Shown here: positions 11,601-21,831 of the stretch, one piece after another
Position numbering within the stretch: position 1 is the stretch's first letter
How the letters are laid out: each line of letters begins with the position of its first letter
Origin: Blastocladiella britannica
Taxonomy: Eukaryota > Blastocladiomycota > Blastocladiomycetes > Blastocladiales > Blastocladiaceae
Assembly (NCBI GenBank): GCA_025349905.2
Contig: MU624540.1
Span: 1-64,000, forward strand
Length of the DNA: 64,000 nt
Direction: 5' to 3'
Made by a program: the position numbers and the translations under genes
Notes under the pieces: generated by a model
Databases searched by the model: none
Told to the model about the DNA's origin: nothing
Seen by the model: the letters and a program-made list of their open reading frames with translations, nothing else

Positions 11601-12632
11601 CCGGTACGCGCGGTCCGCAAATGGCTGCAGCACCAGCGCCTGCTGCGCGGCCTGGCGGGCGCCGGCCGTGTCCTCGAACGCAAACCGCTCGTACGCTTGG
11701 TCCACGAGCTCGCGGACGCGCGGGTCGGATGCGTTGGGGTCGATCCGGCGCCGCCCGGTGCCTCGGCGGTGCCGGACCTTCCGGGCACCGACGCCCGAGG
11801 TCGCGCGCAGGGCTTCGCGGCGCATGGCCTCGAACTCGGCCTGGTCGGACGGGTCGTTCATGCCGTCTTCGTCCGAGTCGCCTTCATGGTCGTCTTCGGC
11901 GCCAGAGCCGTCGCTCTCTGACATTTCCGCTTCGCTATCGGGGTCGTCTGGGTACACGTAAGGGGTCGTTGGTCCTGGCACTTCGCGAACTACAAATGGA
12001 ACCGCGGGCTGTGGCTCTGGTTGCGTCGCTGGTTGTTGCTGCCGTTGCTGACGTGGTTGACTGCGCGTCTGAGGAGGTGGGGAGGTGACCGTCGTAGCTG
12101 GGGCCGAGTGTGCAGCACTTGCGGCTGCAGGTGCACCCGATCGGCGCGCGCGTGGTCGAGGCACCGTTACTGTTTGAGACGGGATCGATACCGCCCCTGT
12201 TGCTGGTGCGGGTGCAGGCGTGGATCCCGTTGCGGCGGCAGCCGGGCGGCGTCTGTGCGGCTGCGCGCCCCTACCCGCCTCCATATCATTGACAGGTACC
12301 CGATCGGCATGGACAGACCGGCCCGAGGTCAAGGTCGCATCAGCGGTGGTCAGGGCCGACATGCGCTCCTGGAATGCCAGCAGCTGGGCCGGGTTGCCGC
12401 GAAACAGGAGCTCCTGGACCGTCGGCGAAGTAAGCTCAAACGACGGCGGCTCTTCGACCGGCGGTGCAGTGCGGCGGACGGCGGCCAGGGCCCGTGCTGT
12501 CCGAGCAGCCCCAGTATGACCCTCGTCGTCATCGCTGCTGTAATCCCTTGCGCCGGGTTTGTTACTGCGCCCCGCAGCAGCAGCGGCAGTAGCCTGTGCG
12601 CGGCTCGGACGGCCGCCGTCATCGTCGTCCAT
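8662..12632 (-). CDS. TFC4: Transcription factor IIIC TPR subunit
   Basis: The large first exon (12632 to about 9860) encodes an acidic, low-complexity N-terminus followed by tetratricopeptide repeats, such as AYERFAFEDTAGARQAAQQA and AYRILALIYEIEGNTRGAL. This is the pattern of yeast Tfc4 and human GTF3C3. Later exons continue the TPR array, with QPKSLIYYNVARGFHQIG and RRTAAYNLCLIY, and end at 8662. Total length is about 1,200 residues, comparable to the family. TFIIIC binds the A and B boxes of tRNA genes and this subunit helps recruit TFIIIB for RNA polymerase III. Three introns (near 9.8, 9.6 and 9.1 kb) are placed approximately. The N-terminal ~220 residues are rich in Ala, Pro, Gln and Ser. 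Confidence 0.88.
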
Positions 12633-12704
12633 GTCGTCGAAATCGACGTCCCTGTCGTTATACGAATCACATAAATATACATAGCTCAGGCCTCATTCCT
12701 ATTG

Positions 12705-13490
12705 TTAAATGGTTACACACTCTGGATCGTCCACGTAGTCACTATAGTCGGGATCGGAGCTCAGCGCCAAGTCCTCGGCGCCGCGGGTGGCAGCCATTCC
12801 AATGGTTGACGTTGTTGGTGGGCCAATATCCATTGCGTCACCCGCCGATGCGGCAGCCCTGGTCGCACGGGCAGCATTGCTCGTGCTCTGGCGCGTGCGT
12901 CGAACTGGTTGCATTTCGTTATTTGGTTTGGTTTGGTTGGCCGCAATGAAATAGAAACTCAATATAAAAAGAGGATACATACGTCGCGGAATTGCGGCAT
13001 TTGCTCTTTCGCTTGAAGTATCAACGAGTAGAAGCTGGGGAGAGCAGAGATGGTGATGGGCACCATGCACAAGTTGGAGTCCATCACGGGCATCGCGTAA
13101 AAGTGCTTTACCCCGAGAGCCTTCGCTGGCATCTCCCCGATCGCACTGCAATTGAGCGATGGCGAGGGAGATCCGCTGCGCACCGACGAGGTACTTGTAC
13201 GCGTTCTTGTCGATGAGGGCCGCACCTGTCGCATGTGCACAGGGAAGTTGGCTGCGTACTGGTTCGCCAGTTTGCTGAGGGGCCCACCCAAGCACGACTT
13301 GTCAAAGGCCGCGTTGTACCCGCCAACGTCGCCCTGGTAGTCGGCCAGCAAGCGCACCACACTTCATTTTTGGATGTCCAAAGATTACAACGAGATGCTG
13401 ATCGCCATGCATTCTCGTCCATATGATGTGCCGTCGTTTACAAGTGCTGTGCAAGTCGACCTTGGACCACCCATCCAACGACAAGGTCAC
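12705..13490 (-). pseudogene. Degenerate ORF cluster, possible transposase remnant
   Basis: On the minus strand three overlapping frames alternate in looking protein-like. The first is MTLSLDGWSKVDLHSTC from 13490. The second has LLADYQGDVGGYNAAFDKSC and, lower down, GVKHFYAMPVMDSNLCMVP. The third has LIDKNAYKYLVGAQRISLAI. Moving between them needs several frame changes that I could not explain with GT-AG introns, so this looks like a decayed coding sequence. The TLSLDGWS string faintly recalls the start of hAT-type transposase cores (TLDGWT), but no DDE residues or BED finger are visible. That identification is only a guess. It lies just left of repeat copy A, as the Fanzor fragment lies left of copy B. 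Confidence 0.3.
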
Positions 13491-13710
13491 TGAGGAGTTG
13501 GACGCGGTCCCATCTGTTTCGTGGAGTAGAGTGGTGTCTGTCTTTCATTGGTCTCACTGGCTCCTCAAGGATCGGTCCAAGCGCGATCAACCCACCGACT
13601 GTATGATCCCTCTCGCTCTTTCTTTCCGTCTTGACCTCAAGCGCGCACGCAATTATACTTTCTTCAATTTAATCACCGTCGTTTTGGTGGTCAAAAGTAA
13701 GTTCCAGACC

Positions 13711-14081
13711 GAGTGCAGATCAAGGCCAAGGTCAAGCAGGAATCCAGGATCAAGGACATATGAGAGCGGTTGATGATGACGAGACGAGTGGAACTACGTG
13801 AATGAAAGAATTCTTTTGGAGAAAATATTGGATCCGAGCGCTGGAGCTGGAAAGCTTGGATATCGGAATGACATTGGCAACCCAAGCTGGATATCACATT
13901 ACTGGATCAAAATAAAAAATTGGTCATGGACGGACCGTCCGGAATATCAACGAGAAAGCCGGACTGGTTTGACATTGAAAAGAAAATAGGCATTGGAATT
14001 CGGATGGAAGGATTTGGGACACGGCAAAGTAAATCGTGTTCCGATTTCCATCTCCAAAACCGTGTTCAGTGCGCAGCCGTG
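13711..14081 (+). repeat. Dispersed ~370-bp repeat, copy A
   Basis: This copy is shared with copy B (25763-26127) in the same orientation. Identity is almost complete across the central ~105 bases: the 20-base start ATGGACGGACCGTCCGGAAT at 13926-13945 matches 25950-25969, and the match continues to about 14030/26054. Similarity is patchy over the left half (13711-13920). Copy A lacks the 22 bases that copy B carries between two CCAT tetranucleotides near the right end. No terminal inverted repeats, target-site duplication or TG...CA ends are evident. The right end is 14 bases from the stop of the minus-strand gene at 14096. Confidence 0.85.
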
Positions 14082-14095
14082 GAGGTCCACGGAGG

Positions 14096-16751
14096 TCAGG
14101 ACTTGCGGCCGCCACGGTGCCCCGACCCAACCGGAGCAAGTGAGAGCGTGCGCTTGCGATCAGGCGAGGTGCCTCCGAATCCCCCTCCACCTCCAGCACC
14201 GCCGTACCCGCCACCGTTACCGCGGGACGCGCCGCGAATAAGAGAAATGGTGCCGGCGCCGGGCCCCGTCATGCCCATGGCCGAGTCCACGCCCGCCATC
14301 AGCTCGGCCTCGGCCGCCGCATGAGCACCGCCGTCGTCCGCGTCCATTCCGGCATCGCTCTCGTCTGCATCCCCGCCACCGCCAGCTCCTCCAGTCGATC
14401 CGACGCTGCTCCGTCCCTGCGCCGACCCCGGGATTGCCGACATCATGTGTCCCGACAGCTCGATCGCGTCCAGGTACTCGAGCTCCGAAATGCCCATCCG
14501 CTGCCGCAAGAACTTGACCACCTTTTGCACGCTGTCGGTCATGAACTCGGCGCGGGGCACCAGCTTGAGCATGCGTATGAACTCGACTTTATCGATTGGG
14601 ACATTGTCGCCCAGCAGCGACCGCACGCGCACCAGTAGGATCCGCTCCGCTTCGCAGATCGCCTTTCTTGGGGTCCCACCATTTCGGCCCGGGGAACCTT
14701 GCGTCGTTGTCGTGGTTGGGAATGGGACGGGTGCTCCACCGGGCGTCTCGAGGCCGCCGGGAGTGTTGCTGCTGGGCGACGTGCTGCCAAACACGATCCG
14801 CAGCAGCTCATTGTACCACGGGTGCAGCCGTAGCGTCTTGTTGCGCTCCTGCAGCCGGTGCGTTGCCGCCGCCGATCGCATGTGTTCCAAGTCGGTAGAA
14901 CAAATGCCATTCTATGTTTTTTTTTCCAAATTGTGAGTCTTCATCCACAAGGCGGAGACTAATACGCACGACGCCAATGGAAAACGCCTTGTACTTGTGC
15001 GAAATCACGGTCTTGCGTTGCCGCTCGAACCGATCCAGCTCCTCTTCCAGTCCGTCGTGAAGCTTTCCTTGATCCTGCAAGAATTCGCCGTGAATTGTGC
15101 TCACCTAAAAAATGATTATTGAGTACACTTCTTCTGTGTAGAAAATATAATGTAACATACCATGGAAGCAGGATCGCTGTGTCGAACTTGCTGCATGCCC
15201 AGCGCCAGCTCCAGCTCGTCAATGGTCATGGACCGCGGATCCAATGCTGATGTACGACCACCGCCAGTGGCAGTCGAACTCCGGCGACGATCCGGAGACG
15301 TAGCGCTGGGAGTTGTTGTCCGACGTCCCATGGCTCCTCCATCCCTTGCAGGCGATCGGCGTCCAGCTGGACCAGTGGGGGGTGCAGTCGTTTCCAACAA
15401 CTCTACCATGCCATTATCACTCCCACCGCGATGGTGTTGCTGCTGCTGCTGTGGACAGACGCCGCGCGTGTACGGCACCACGGCAGGCAAGAATCGAAAC
15501 TCGTTCTCCTGCGCCTCGTGCATCATGCGCAGGAAGTAGTGCATCTTGTCGCGGTCGATTCGGCTCGGTTTCCAGTCAAGGTAGGTGCCAGTGTGCGCTT
15601 CGCGCGCCAGCCGCTCCTGCTCGCGCTCGTACTCGGCCTGCTTTTGCGGGTCATTCAACGTGTGCGAGATCGGGATGCCAAACTATTCTTTACTGTCAGG
15701 ATCCAACAAGAGTTGAGAGTGAGGAACATTGCCAACGTACTCGCACGGCCTGGAGTCGCGATTTCGACAGGCCGACTTTGACTTTGAGCAAGTCGCTTCC
15801 ATCGGTGCCGTGCTTATAATGGCCCGAGCTCTTGCGGCTGGGCGATGCCGACTCGGACGGGCTGACATCGCCTCCACCGTCGGTTCCTGCCATTCCACCA
15901 ACACCACCGGTACCATCAGCTCCAGCACCTGTTGGTGTAACCCTTCCGGACAAGGATTGGGGTGTGGACTTGCGCGATCTGGCTCAATCTTTTGATATTA
16001 ATACGATCGATGACTCAGATGAAGGAAGGACAAAGACGCACTCGCGACCCGACTTGGAATCAATCCCCTGTCGCTTGACAGGCACGCTCAGCGCGCCCGA
16101 AACCAGATCCTCTACCTGGAGCACCGGTGCTCCAAGCGGCCGGTACGGCTCGCGCGTCGACGCGTTGAACCCCGTAACCATGACCAGCCCCAACCGGCGC
16201 GTCTTTTCAGTCGCCACGTTCTTGGCATTCCGAGTGACTATCATTTGCACGGTCCGCGTGGCCACCTTTTCGCACACGTGCGGGTGTCGTGCGCGCACCG
16301 CATCGATCTGGGCCGGGGTGATCACCTGATCCGGGAGCAGCGGTGGTGGCAAGATCGCGTGCTTGATGGCGGTGAGCGACGATGTGTCGCGGTCCTGCGC
16401 TTTAGCAAAGTGCGAATGGTGGAACGACAGCGCATGGAACTTTGTCCGGTGCGGCTGCGTTCCACCCGGTGCTTGCTGTTGCTGTTGCTGCTGCTGCTGT
16501 TGCGCTAGCTGAGCGGCTGCATTGGCGCCTCCAGCTGCTACTTCCTCCAGAGCGTGGGTGGCCATGGCCAGCGCTGATGGTGCTTGTTGTTGCATTTCAC
16601 TCTCGTGCATGTCTCCAGGCTCGGCAGTGACCAGATCGGATGGGGTCGGCAGAGGGAACGCGGATCCGGCGGAGGGAGGGGGTTTCCCGACTGACGTGGA
16701 TCGGCGCTGGTGAGCTCCTTCTAATCTTCCTGCAGCGATTTTCGTTGACAT
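14096..16751 (-). CDS. Unknown multi-exon protein with polyQ and conserved helical blocks
   Basis: I do not recognise this gene. It starts at 16751 (MSTKIAAGRLEGA). Early segments are low complexity, including a run of ten glutamines. Conserved-looking blocks follow: RTKFHALSFHHSHFAKAQ, then TPAQIDAVRARHPHVCEKVA, then EYEREQERLAREAHTGTYLD with DRDKMHYFLRMMHEAQENEF. Near the C-terminus come LHPWYNELLRIVFGS and EFMTDSVQKVVKFLRQRMGI. The tail is Gly-rich. At least four introns (near 16.0, 15.67, 15.11 and 14.9 kb) are needed to link the blocks, and the exact limits are uncertain. The charged helical blocks suggest a structural or chromatin/RNA-associated role, but nothing diagnostic is visible. 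Total length is about 800 residues. Confidence 0.55.
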
Positions 16752-16860
16752 TTATAATATTATGGCAACGTATATTGAATATATTTGTTTGTATGCCGGG
16801 ATCTGAAACCCATGTTATTTTTTTGGAAGGGATCAACCAAAAAAATGGAGCTAAATATAT

Positions 16861-18345
16861 TTACTCCTCGGGAACATAGGGATCCTCAATCCCGTGCTCG
16901 GATACATATTTTGCCCACCCAACCAGCACTTCCGGGTGCTCGGCGTTGAGCACCGTTGCAGTCGACGACGACACAGCCGCAGAAGCGCCGCCAATGGCAG
17001 CAGCCTCGGCCTCAGCCTCCTTGAGAATGGTAGACTGGGAGGCGCCATCCAGCGAGTCCGAGAGACAGAGGTCGGCCGGGGTGTACTCGGGAGCCGGGAG
17101 CCGAACACCGTGGGTAGTGAGGAAATCGGCCCACGCGGCATTGTTGCGCAGGACGGCCACCCGCGGATCCGCGGGCCCCGCCATCTTGGACGCCTGCATG
17201 AGCCGCGGGATCAGGATCGGCATATCCGAGTGGTTCTGGTGCGCGAGTCCCTTGAGCGTGACGTGTGCCATCGACTCCTTAGTCCCCGCCGACGCGCGCG
17301 TCCACTCGGCCATTGCCACCGAGTTGGATTTCCAGTGGAACGTCTCGGACGACGAGATGAGGGTCGGGACCGAGATCCCGAGCGACGGGTCCGTTGGCAT
17401 CATCCACGGGTCCATGACCAGCGCCGCGCGGAACGTCAGGTCCTCGTCAGCGTCGGCGCCGGGCACCCGAGCGTGCTGCTGCTGCAGGACTTCGACGGTC
17501 GTGGCCCCACCAAACGAGTGGCCGGCCAGGAGCTGCGTGTCGAGATCGAGGCGTCCCGCCAGCGCCGCCAGTGGGGACGTCGATCCACGGGTGTTGGCCG
17601 GCACCTCCCCGCGTGCAATCCGACGAATCAGCGCCACGGTACGCCGCACTTCGGCCGCGCGGTGCAGCACCTGCGTCCGCCGCAGTTTCACCGCCACTGC
17701 GTCGGTGCCGAGCGTCGAGCCTCGCAGGTAAGGAATGGACCGGTCGGGCGTGTTGCTGTCGTCTGCAAACTTTTCAAACGAAATGCACGCCGACTGGTCC
17801 CGGTGCTCGATGGCAAAGACCACTGCGCCGCGCGAGGCCTACATTTTTTTTTACTTACGGTCAGCCAATCGCATAAATGAAAAATGAAATCAGGTAGGCC
17901 GTACCAAATCGCCAGCAAAGTACTGGTACGTGCCCTTGCACCCGCCGAGTCCGTGCGAGAACACCACCACGGGCAGCTTTTCCGGCAACGCAGGAGATGA
18001 TGATGTCACTGCAGAAGAACCGGCGGGAGCCAACTCGCCATTGGGCACTGTCGGGACTTTGGCCGACCGGAAGATGGTGGAAAACAGTGGGCGCGAGAGG
18101 AAACGTGGCATGCGAATGAAATCGCCATATCCTTGGCCCTCGTGGTCCGAGAGCCACCGTGGCCGCTCGGCCGGGGTGGCCGCGCGCGTGGTCGGGTAAA
18201 ACACGCGCACCAGCAGGGACTGCGGACGCACGCCGTCCAGCGCGAAAAGACGTTCGTCGGTGGGCGAAAACGCGTCGGGCCATTCGTGGTCGGCGACCGC
18301 CACTGGGAACGGGCCGGTGAAGTTGGGGAAATGGGTGAAGACCAT
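16861..18345 (-). CDS. Platelet-activating-factor acetylhydrolase-like serine hydrolase
   Basis: Exon 1 starts with MVFTHFPNFTGPFPVAVADH; an alternative ATG at 18381 would add 12 residues. It carries LLVRVFYPTT and LPVVVFSHGLGG, the oxyanion-hole region. A ~65-bp intron (about 17842-17907) leads to exon 2, with FAIEHRDQSAC and the nucleophile elbow AGHSFGGATT (serine in GHSFGG). A likely acid is the Asp in ALVMDPWM, and the His is in LKGLAHQNHSD. This order fits the plasma/type II PAF-acetylhydrolase family, which removes short or oxidised sn-2 acyl groups from phospholipids. No signal peptide is visible, so it is probably intracellular. Length is about 475 residues. Confidence 0.85.
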
Positions 18346-18752
18346 TTTTCTTGCTGTTTGTTTGGCTACTATGCGGTGCATGAAGTGAGGGAAGGGATTT
18401 GAAGACAGTATAAATGCATGCTCGGCGTGCCCGGCGTGCTAGCTCGGGCCGAGGTGCTGACTGTTGATCCGCACGTACACGCGTGTTGGTGTTTGGCCTG
18501 ACAAAAAACTCAAAACATCGCCACAATCGATCGATCTGGGAAATGGTACATTTTGGGAAAGTTCACGTTTCCGCGTGACGTCTGAAATATGAATGAAAAC
18601 CACCGCCGCGTTTTCGTGGAAAAGAAAAAGGGCGACGACGACTGATCCGCCTTGGTCCACTTATCTTTCGAAAGTGTTGACCGTGCGCGCCTTTGACATA
18701 TTCCTCTCTTCTCTCCTCTCCATCCCGTCTATCCAGCCTCAAACTGACAAGG

Positions 18753-21619
18753 ATGGATTCGCTGGCTTCCGCCCGCAGAACCACTACCACCCACCCCAAC
18801 AACAACAACCACTCTTCCATGTCCGATACTGACTCGGATGCCATGTCTGAATTCGAATTCCTCGACAACTTGAGCCGCTCGGACTCGCCGACGCCCTTGG
18901 CCGGTGCCGCCGATCCGCACGACGGTCATCGCGCGATCCAAGCCCCGGCACCCATGCTCCAGTCCACGGAGCTCTGCCGCCCCTCCACCACTCCCGAAAA
19001 AGTCACCATGTCCGTGTCGTCATCGACGCTTGTTGACGAGGACCAGTTGGCGGCGGCGGCGGCGTCCATGACCCACTCACTGACTCTGACGTCGTCGTCC
19101 TTGTCCATGTCGTCGTCGACTTCATCGCCGTCGCTGGCGTCGTCGTCCTCGTCCACGGAACCCCGTTCCCTGTCGTCCTCGTACCAGTTTCACCATGCCC
19201 TGAAGTTGCCGCCCAAGACCACTTCCGGAATGGAATGCGGCGGTCCGTTTTCGTTTACTTTCATTTCATATGCGAAGTGTTTAGGAAATGCCATTTGGGT
19301 GTCTTGGTTGATCAATCACTTTCACTCTGAGCTGATCACTCACACTCAAATGTGTATGTAATGGATCGCACAGACGATCCCATCCACCTGTCGCAGCTCG
19401 ACATATCGATCACAAGCGAGGAGGAGGACCCGCAAGACACCACCATCCCGGACACGACGCTTTCGAGTTCGTACGGGTCGGCTTCGCTGCATCGCGGGCT
19501 TCTGGGCTCGTTCAACAGTGCCGCAGCCGCTGACAACAAGGACATGGTGCATTTTACCGCGCCCGAGGTCACGATGCTGACCATGGGCTCGCCCATCTCC
19601 AACCTGGTACTCCTGGACGTGGACTCGACTTCCGCCAAGCCTGTCACTGCTGCCGCTGCTGCTGGTACGGTTGCAGTTATCTCCAAGGACGAGGATCAGA
19701 GCGATGTCATCAAGGGCGCTGAAGGGACGTCTTGGGTGCCCCCCACGCCGGTCGAGACCGATAGTGTCGAAGAAACCCGCGCACGGTCGCCTGCATTCTA
19801 CGCGTCCATGGCGCGCTTTACCGCCTCTGCCGAAACGGACAAGATCTTCGGCGGCGGCCGTTCTGCTGCTCGCATTCGTTCCGGAACCGTGGTCAAAGTG
19901 GAGACTGACAAGGGCGATCACGACGCTTCATTCGAGAAGAAACAACAGCAACGCGCGTGTGCTGGTGGCGACGCCAAGTCCGGCGATCTGACCGTCTCCG
20001 GCGACATGAGCGTCTCAACTTCAACCACCACCACATGCAAGACGATCAAGAAGCTTCGCGCCGCGCAGTCTTCGACCATGGGGGCGGCGCCCCAGCTCCC
20101 GACACTTCCTCGCGTCGGTCGTGCCACTGTCCGTCGCGTCACGCCGGTCCCTGCGTGGTTCCCGGCCACTGCCGCCGCCGCCGCCGCCGTTCCGCCCACG
20201 GTCGCCACCCAAGCATCTGGCAACGTATTTACCCGAGCCCTTGCCACTGTATCGACGCAAGCCGAGGCGATCGAGACCCAGCTGCAGGCGTGGATGATTG
20301 CCGCGCTGCAGTATCTGATGGACCTCCCGCTCACAGGCTCGGTGGCGATGCGCACGGCCGCGATTGCTGCGGTGTCGGTGATGATGCTGCCGATGCTGTA
20401 CGAAATGGGCGTGGTCGGGCTCGATGGTCCCCTGGGCGGGCTGGTGGTGTGCTCGGCCGCACTCAAGGGCTCGCCGCGGATTGACGTGCGCGTCCAGCGC
20501 CTTGCGCGCGCCGACGAGCCGGTGCAGCCGGGCAGCGTGGTAGTGGAGGTGTGGACCAATGTGCAAGCGTCGGTGGCGTGGGCGCCCGTGGTGGCAGCGC
20601 CTGCGGACCCTGCAGGTTCTGCCGTCGTCGTGGTTCCTGCGGCTCCGGCGCCAGCGGCGCCTGTGGATGACGATGGCAAGACAGCCGGGGATCGCGCGCA
20701 CCTGGAACGCGACATTGTGTACTCTCTTCTCGACGTGGCCAAGCTTCTCGCGGACAATGCCAAGACCCACAAGCAAATGCTCGATCTCGAGTTCCCGCTG
20801 GCACGCCGCCGCCGCGACGACTACCCAGACATTGTCAGCTCGCTGGCGACGCTGCACACGGACCTGCGGGTCGTGGACGAGCTCCGCAAGAAGATGGAGG
20901 AGCGGCTGGCGGTCACTACCACGGTCACTGTCACTGAAACCGCCACGGTTGTCGCGGCCGCTGCCACCACTGTGCCGCCTGTCCCTGCTGCGGCCAAGCC
21001 GACCGCATCGACTGTACCCGTGTCGCGTGGATGTGTGTCATGCGCTCGTGGGAGTGGCAACGGCTTGCCTGCCAGTGGCATTGTGGAAAAGTCGCTGGCT
21101 GCACGTACCCGCGATGCCGTCGTTCCTCCCCTGATGCAGGAAGTGGTTCAGGATGCTGCGTCTCTGGTGCCGCCGCCATGCAACGGATGTGGCAAATGCG
21201 CCGGGTATCGCGCCAGCCTTGCTGCAGCCGCCGCGGCAGCCGTTGCTGAGTCGGACGACACGAACGACCGTACGGCCCCAATGGCCGAGTCTGTGGCTGA
21301 GAATGATGATCAAGCAGTGACGCGTCCCGCGCCCGAGTTTGACGAGCAGGCAGAGTGCTCTACTGACCATGCCACCACCAAAGAAGAGACGCCGGTGGAC
21401 AAGGTGTGTGCGACGGCGGAAGAGTTTGGCCGGCTGGTGGTCGCGGGCACCGACAAGGTGGTTCGGGCTGCACAGGTGCATGCGCAGCGGATTGGGGACT
21501 CGGCCGCCGTCGCGGGCAAGCAGATCCAGAAGTCGGCGTGGTCCGCGGCCGATTGGGTCTCGGGCAAGATGGCTGCCGCCTACCGTTACGTTGCTCCCGT
21601 TGGCCAGCCGCCGTTGTGA
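18753..21619 (+). CDS. Large unknown protein with one central membrane segment
   Basis: Exons 18753-19242 and 19374-21619 join in phase to give 911 residues. No family is recognised. The N-terminal ~300 residues are Ser/Thr/Asp-rich and disordered. Near residues 500-540 a hydrophobic stretch (AAIAAVSVMMLPMLYEMGVV) is a probable membrane helix, preceded by an amphipathic segment (QLQAWMIAALQYLMDLP). The following part has an immunoglobulin-like run (PGSVVVEVWTNVQASVAW), then a charged helix with LRKKMEERL. Two CxxC clusters follow (CVSCARG and CNGCGKCAG), which could bind metal. The C-terminus (ATAEEFGRLVVAGTDKVVRA) is amphipathic and helical. A membrane-anchored adaptor is possible, but that is inference. 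It diverges from the PAF-hydrolase gene across about 400 bp. Confidence 0.7.
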
Positions 21620-21831
21620 GCTTTTTTTCGTATTTCTTCTCTTCGCCTCGGATCCCCCTTCCTGTTTATACTCACCCCCCTTGGCCACTGTTTTTATTTG
21701 ATATCTGTTATCCCGTTTTCTCACAACCTCCACGCACCCACACATCTGTTTTTCTCATATCTCACGAATGAAGTCCATGATCTTTATCCTTTATTTTTGA
21801 AAAAGAACACATTCATTGAGTACGAAGAACA

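Noticed and set aside
10122..11921. A long plus-strand open frame of about 600 codons
   Set aside because: It is the antisense shadow of the TFC4 coding exon. It is His/Arg/Val-rich with no domain, as expected of a GC-rich complement.
13711..14081. The repeat as a solo LTR
   Set aside because: It lacks TG...CA ends, a flanking 4-6 bp duplication, and any polypurine tract or primer site next to it.
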